From NCBI GenBank assembly GCA_937871155.1, contig CALMXV010000137.1:1-5436 (forward strand): 5,436 nucleotides of DNA, read 5' to 3'. Origin of the DNA: an uncultured Taibaiella sp. Lineage in GTDB: Bacteria; Bacteroidota; Bacteroidia; Chitinophagales; Chitinophagaceae. Of the stretch, positions 4,062-5,436 are shown in pieces. Each line of letters begins with the position of its first letter. The stretch's first letter is position 1. The notes under the pieces are model-generated. The model searched no databases. It was not told where the DNA came from and worked only from the letters and a program-made list of their open reading frames with translations. Made by a program: the position numbers and the translations under genes.

Positions 4062-5153
4062 ATGACAAGCAATATAGAACTTGAAGAAGATTGGGAGGAT
4101 GCTGAACTCGAAACTGAAGAAGGAGACATAGAATTAAAAGAACGCTTTCGGATTACAGTTACAAAAGGGCAAGAGCTCATGAGAATTGATAAATATCTCA
4201 TGAATATTGTAGAAGGTGCAACTAGAAATAAGATTCAGCAAGCTATAGAAGAAGGATATGTTACGGTGAATGGTCAACTTATAAAGACTAATTATAAGGT
4301 ACGTCCCAACGATGAAATAATATTAATAGAAACACGTAAGTCTGAAACGATGGACGTGCTTCCGGAGCAACTACCATTAGATATTGTTTATGAAGACGAT
4401 TCAATTCTAATCATTAATAAAAAACCTGGAATGGTAGTACACCCTGGATGTGGGAACTCATCAGGCACCTTAGTAAATGGATTATTATATTATTTACAAG
4501 GCGAAAATATTGATACATCGTCTTTGTATAGAGTTGGCTTGGTACATCGAATAGATAAAAACACAAGTGGCTTAGTAGTCATTGCCAAAACAGAAGCTGC
4601 TATGGCTGATCTAGCTGCACAATTTAAAAAGCATACTGTTTATAGACGATATATTGCCTTAGCTTGGGGTGATTTCTCTGAAGATGAAGGTACAATTGAA
4701 GGACATATTGGAAGGAACCTTAGATTTCGAAAAATAATGGATGTATTTCCTGATGGCGACCAAGGCAAACATGCAATAACTCATTTTAAGGTTTTAGAAA
4801 GAATGAATTATGTGACGCTTTTAGAACTCCGATTGGAAACCGGCAGAACCCATCAGATACGCGTACACATGAAACACATCGGTCATCCATTGTTTAATGA
4901 TGACACTTATGGAGGAGATAGAATAATCAAGGGAACAGTTTTTACTAAATACAAGCAATTCGTTGAAAACTGCTTTGGAATATTGCCAAGACATGCACTA
5001 CATGCTAAAGAACTAGGCTTTGTTCATCCGGTAACCAAGAACTGGATTCAGTTTACATCCGAATTACCGAATGATATGGAACAAGTAATTACAAAATGGA
5101 AAACCTATACAAACGGGATGACCAAACAAGTAAAAGATAAGTTAGATAATTAG
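4062..5153 (+). CDS. rluD: 23S rRNA pseudouridine synthase, RluA/RluD family
   Basis: The enzyme converts uridines to pseudouridine in large-subunit rRNA; RluD modifies helix 69 (1911, 1915, 1917 in E. coli numbering). The 363-residue protein starts with an acidic, low-complexity tail (about 1-27), as in other Bacteroidota RluD. The S4 RNA-binding domain follows at about 40-95 (MRIDKYLM, then VTVNGQ). The catalytic domain begins at IVYEDDSILIINKKPGMVVHP (108-128). The catalytic aspartate is Asp165 in HRIDKNTSGL (162-171). LETGRTHQIRVHMKHIGHPL and a final LHA-x-x-L-x-F-x-HP motif complete the fold. The ATG at 4062 is preferred because the acidic tail is conserved and the promoter abuts it; ATG at 4179 would remove the tail only. 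The RluA/RluD family is certain, but RluD itself is inferred from the S4 domain and length. Confidence 0.92.
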   Translation: MTSNIELEEDWEDAELETEEGDIELKERFRITVTKGQELMRIDKYLMNIVEGATRNKIQQAIEEGYVTVNGQLIKTNYKVRPNDEIILIETRKSETMDVLPEQLPLDIVYEDDSILIINKKPGMVVHPGCGNSSGTLVNGLLYYLQGENIDTSSLYRVGLVHRIDKNTSGLVVIAKTEAAMADLAAQFKKHTVYRRYIALAWGDFSEDEGTIEGHIGRNLRFRKIMDVFPDGDQGKHAITHFKVLERMNYVTLLELRLETGRTHQIRVHMKHIGHPLFNDDTYGGDRIIKGTVFTKYKQFVENCFGILPRHALHAKELGFVHPVTKNWIQFTSELPNDMEQVITKWKTYTNGMTKQVKDKLDN

Positions 5154-5307
5154 TTTTATCGAGCTTCTTTTTAACTACTTAAAGCTTATAGCCGTAACAT
5201 TTCAGAAATCATATTTAACATGTTAAAACGTTTTTTACCGTGTTATTATTAATAAATAAACTACTTTTGTCGGCACTTTTTAAATTAACTATAATCAATA
5301 AATAGTC
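5154..5307. other. Intergenic region between rluD and tatA
   Basis: The 154 bases contain no gene. A perfect 14-base palindrome, TTTAACATGTTAAA (5214-5227), overlaps a second one, AAAACGTTTT (5225-5234), and a T run follows at 5231-5236. With a CATG loop the first could form a 5-bp A-U hairpin, too weak to be a convincing terminator. No other terminator for rluD is seen. The tatA promoter occupies the right part. Confidence 0.5.
5241..5269 (+). promoter_or_regulatory. Promoter of tatA
   Basis: TACTTTTG at 5262-5269 matches TAnnTTTG exactly and is identical to the rluD element. A TG at 5241-5242 can act as a partial -33 element with a 19-base spacer. Transcription would start near 5274, giving a leader of about 34 bases before the ATG at 5308. 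The palindrome at 5214-5227 lies just upstream of the -33 region. Confidence 0.55.
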
Positions 5308-5436
5308 ATGTACATTTCAGCAGTGAAGAGCCAATTATTAATTTCTATGCCAAGTGGTGGAGAATGGATTTGGATACTATTAGCCGTAGTAGTATTGTTT
5401 GGTGGCAGAAAAATACCTGAGCTTGCAAGGGGTATT
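5308..5436 (+). CDS. tatA: Sec-independent protein translocase TatA, N-terminal fragment
   Basis: TatA oligomerises in the inner membrane to form the pathway through which TatC passes folded, often cofactor-bearing, proteins with twin-arginine signals. The 43 visible residues end at the window edge. A short N-terminus leads to GGEWIWILLAVVVLF, the single membrane helix with its polar residue near the start. The family hinge FGGRKIPELARGI follows and opens the amphipathic helix; the rest lies beyond the window. The ATG at 5308 gives a 13-residue extension before MPSGGEW. ATG at 5347 would give a more typical TatA length before the helix, so either is possible. The TatA/TatE family is clear from the F-G-x-x-K-I-P-E-L-A-R motif. 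Confidence 0.9.
   Translation, partial: MYISAVKSQLLISMPSGGEWIWILLAVVVLFGGRKIPELARGI

Overview
The window is AT-rich DNA of a member of the Bacteroidota, possibly a Chitinophagia-like lineage. Three features support this: several copies of the Bacteroidota -7 promoter element TAnnTTTG, start codons preceded by A-rich stretches rather than a clear Shine-Dalgarno sequence, and the gene types themselves (RluD with an acidic N-terminus, short TatA, small GlpE-like rhodaneses). The species cannot be named from this sequence. Every recognised gene is on the + strand. Both edges cut genes: an M1 aminopeptidase C-terminus on the left and a TatA N-terminus on the right.

Layout. 1-299: 3' end of a leukotriene-A4-hydrolase-like M1 aminopeptidase. 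300-646: a gap of about 350 bases with no recognisable gene, holding an orphan hairpin terminator that points to the minus strand, a candidate promoter, and a leader with several self-complementary segments before hsp20. 647-1087: small heat shock protein (Hsp20), closed by a textbook terminator at 1106-1142. 1143-2120: a Xre-RES type II toxin-antitoxin operon with its own promoter. Its toxin gene carries a one-base deletion at the conserved serine codon and looks dead. 2142-3994: a four-gene operon of OsmC, a short rhodanese, a TPMT-family methyltransferase and a second rhodanese. A Crp/Fnr-like dyad precedes it and a wobble-rich hairpin terminator follows it. 4050-5153: rluD, whose promoter lies so close to the ATG that the mRNA is probably leaderless. 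5262-5436: promoter and start of tatA.

How the genes relate. The OsmC/rhodanese/methyltransferase group is best read as a reactive-sulfur or thiol handling cassette: two sulfurtransferases, a dithiol OsmC protein, and a methyltransferase of the family that methylates thiols, thiocyanate or halides. The joint role is inferred from co-location and family knowledge; the substrate is unknown. Hsp20 and the toxin-antitoxin pair are stress-related, and rluD and tatA are housekeeping. The signals most worth a second look are the hsp20 leader, which can pair with three tandem repeats around the start codon; the toxin frameshift; and the dyad upstream of the sulfur cassette.
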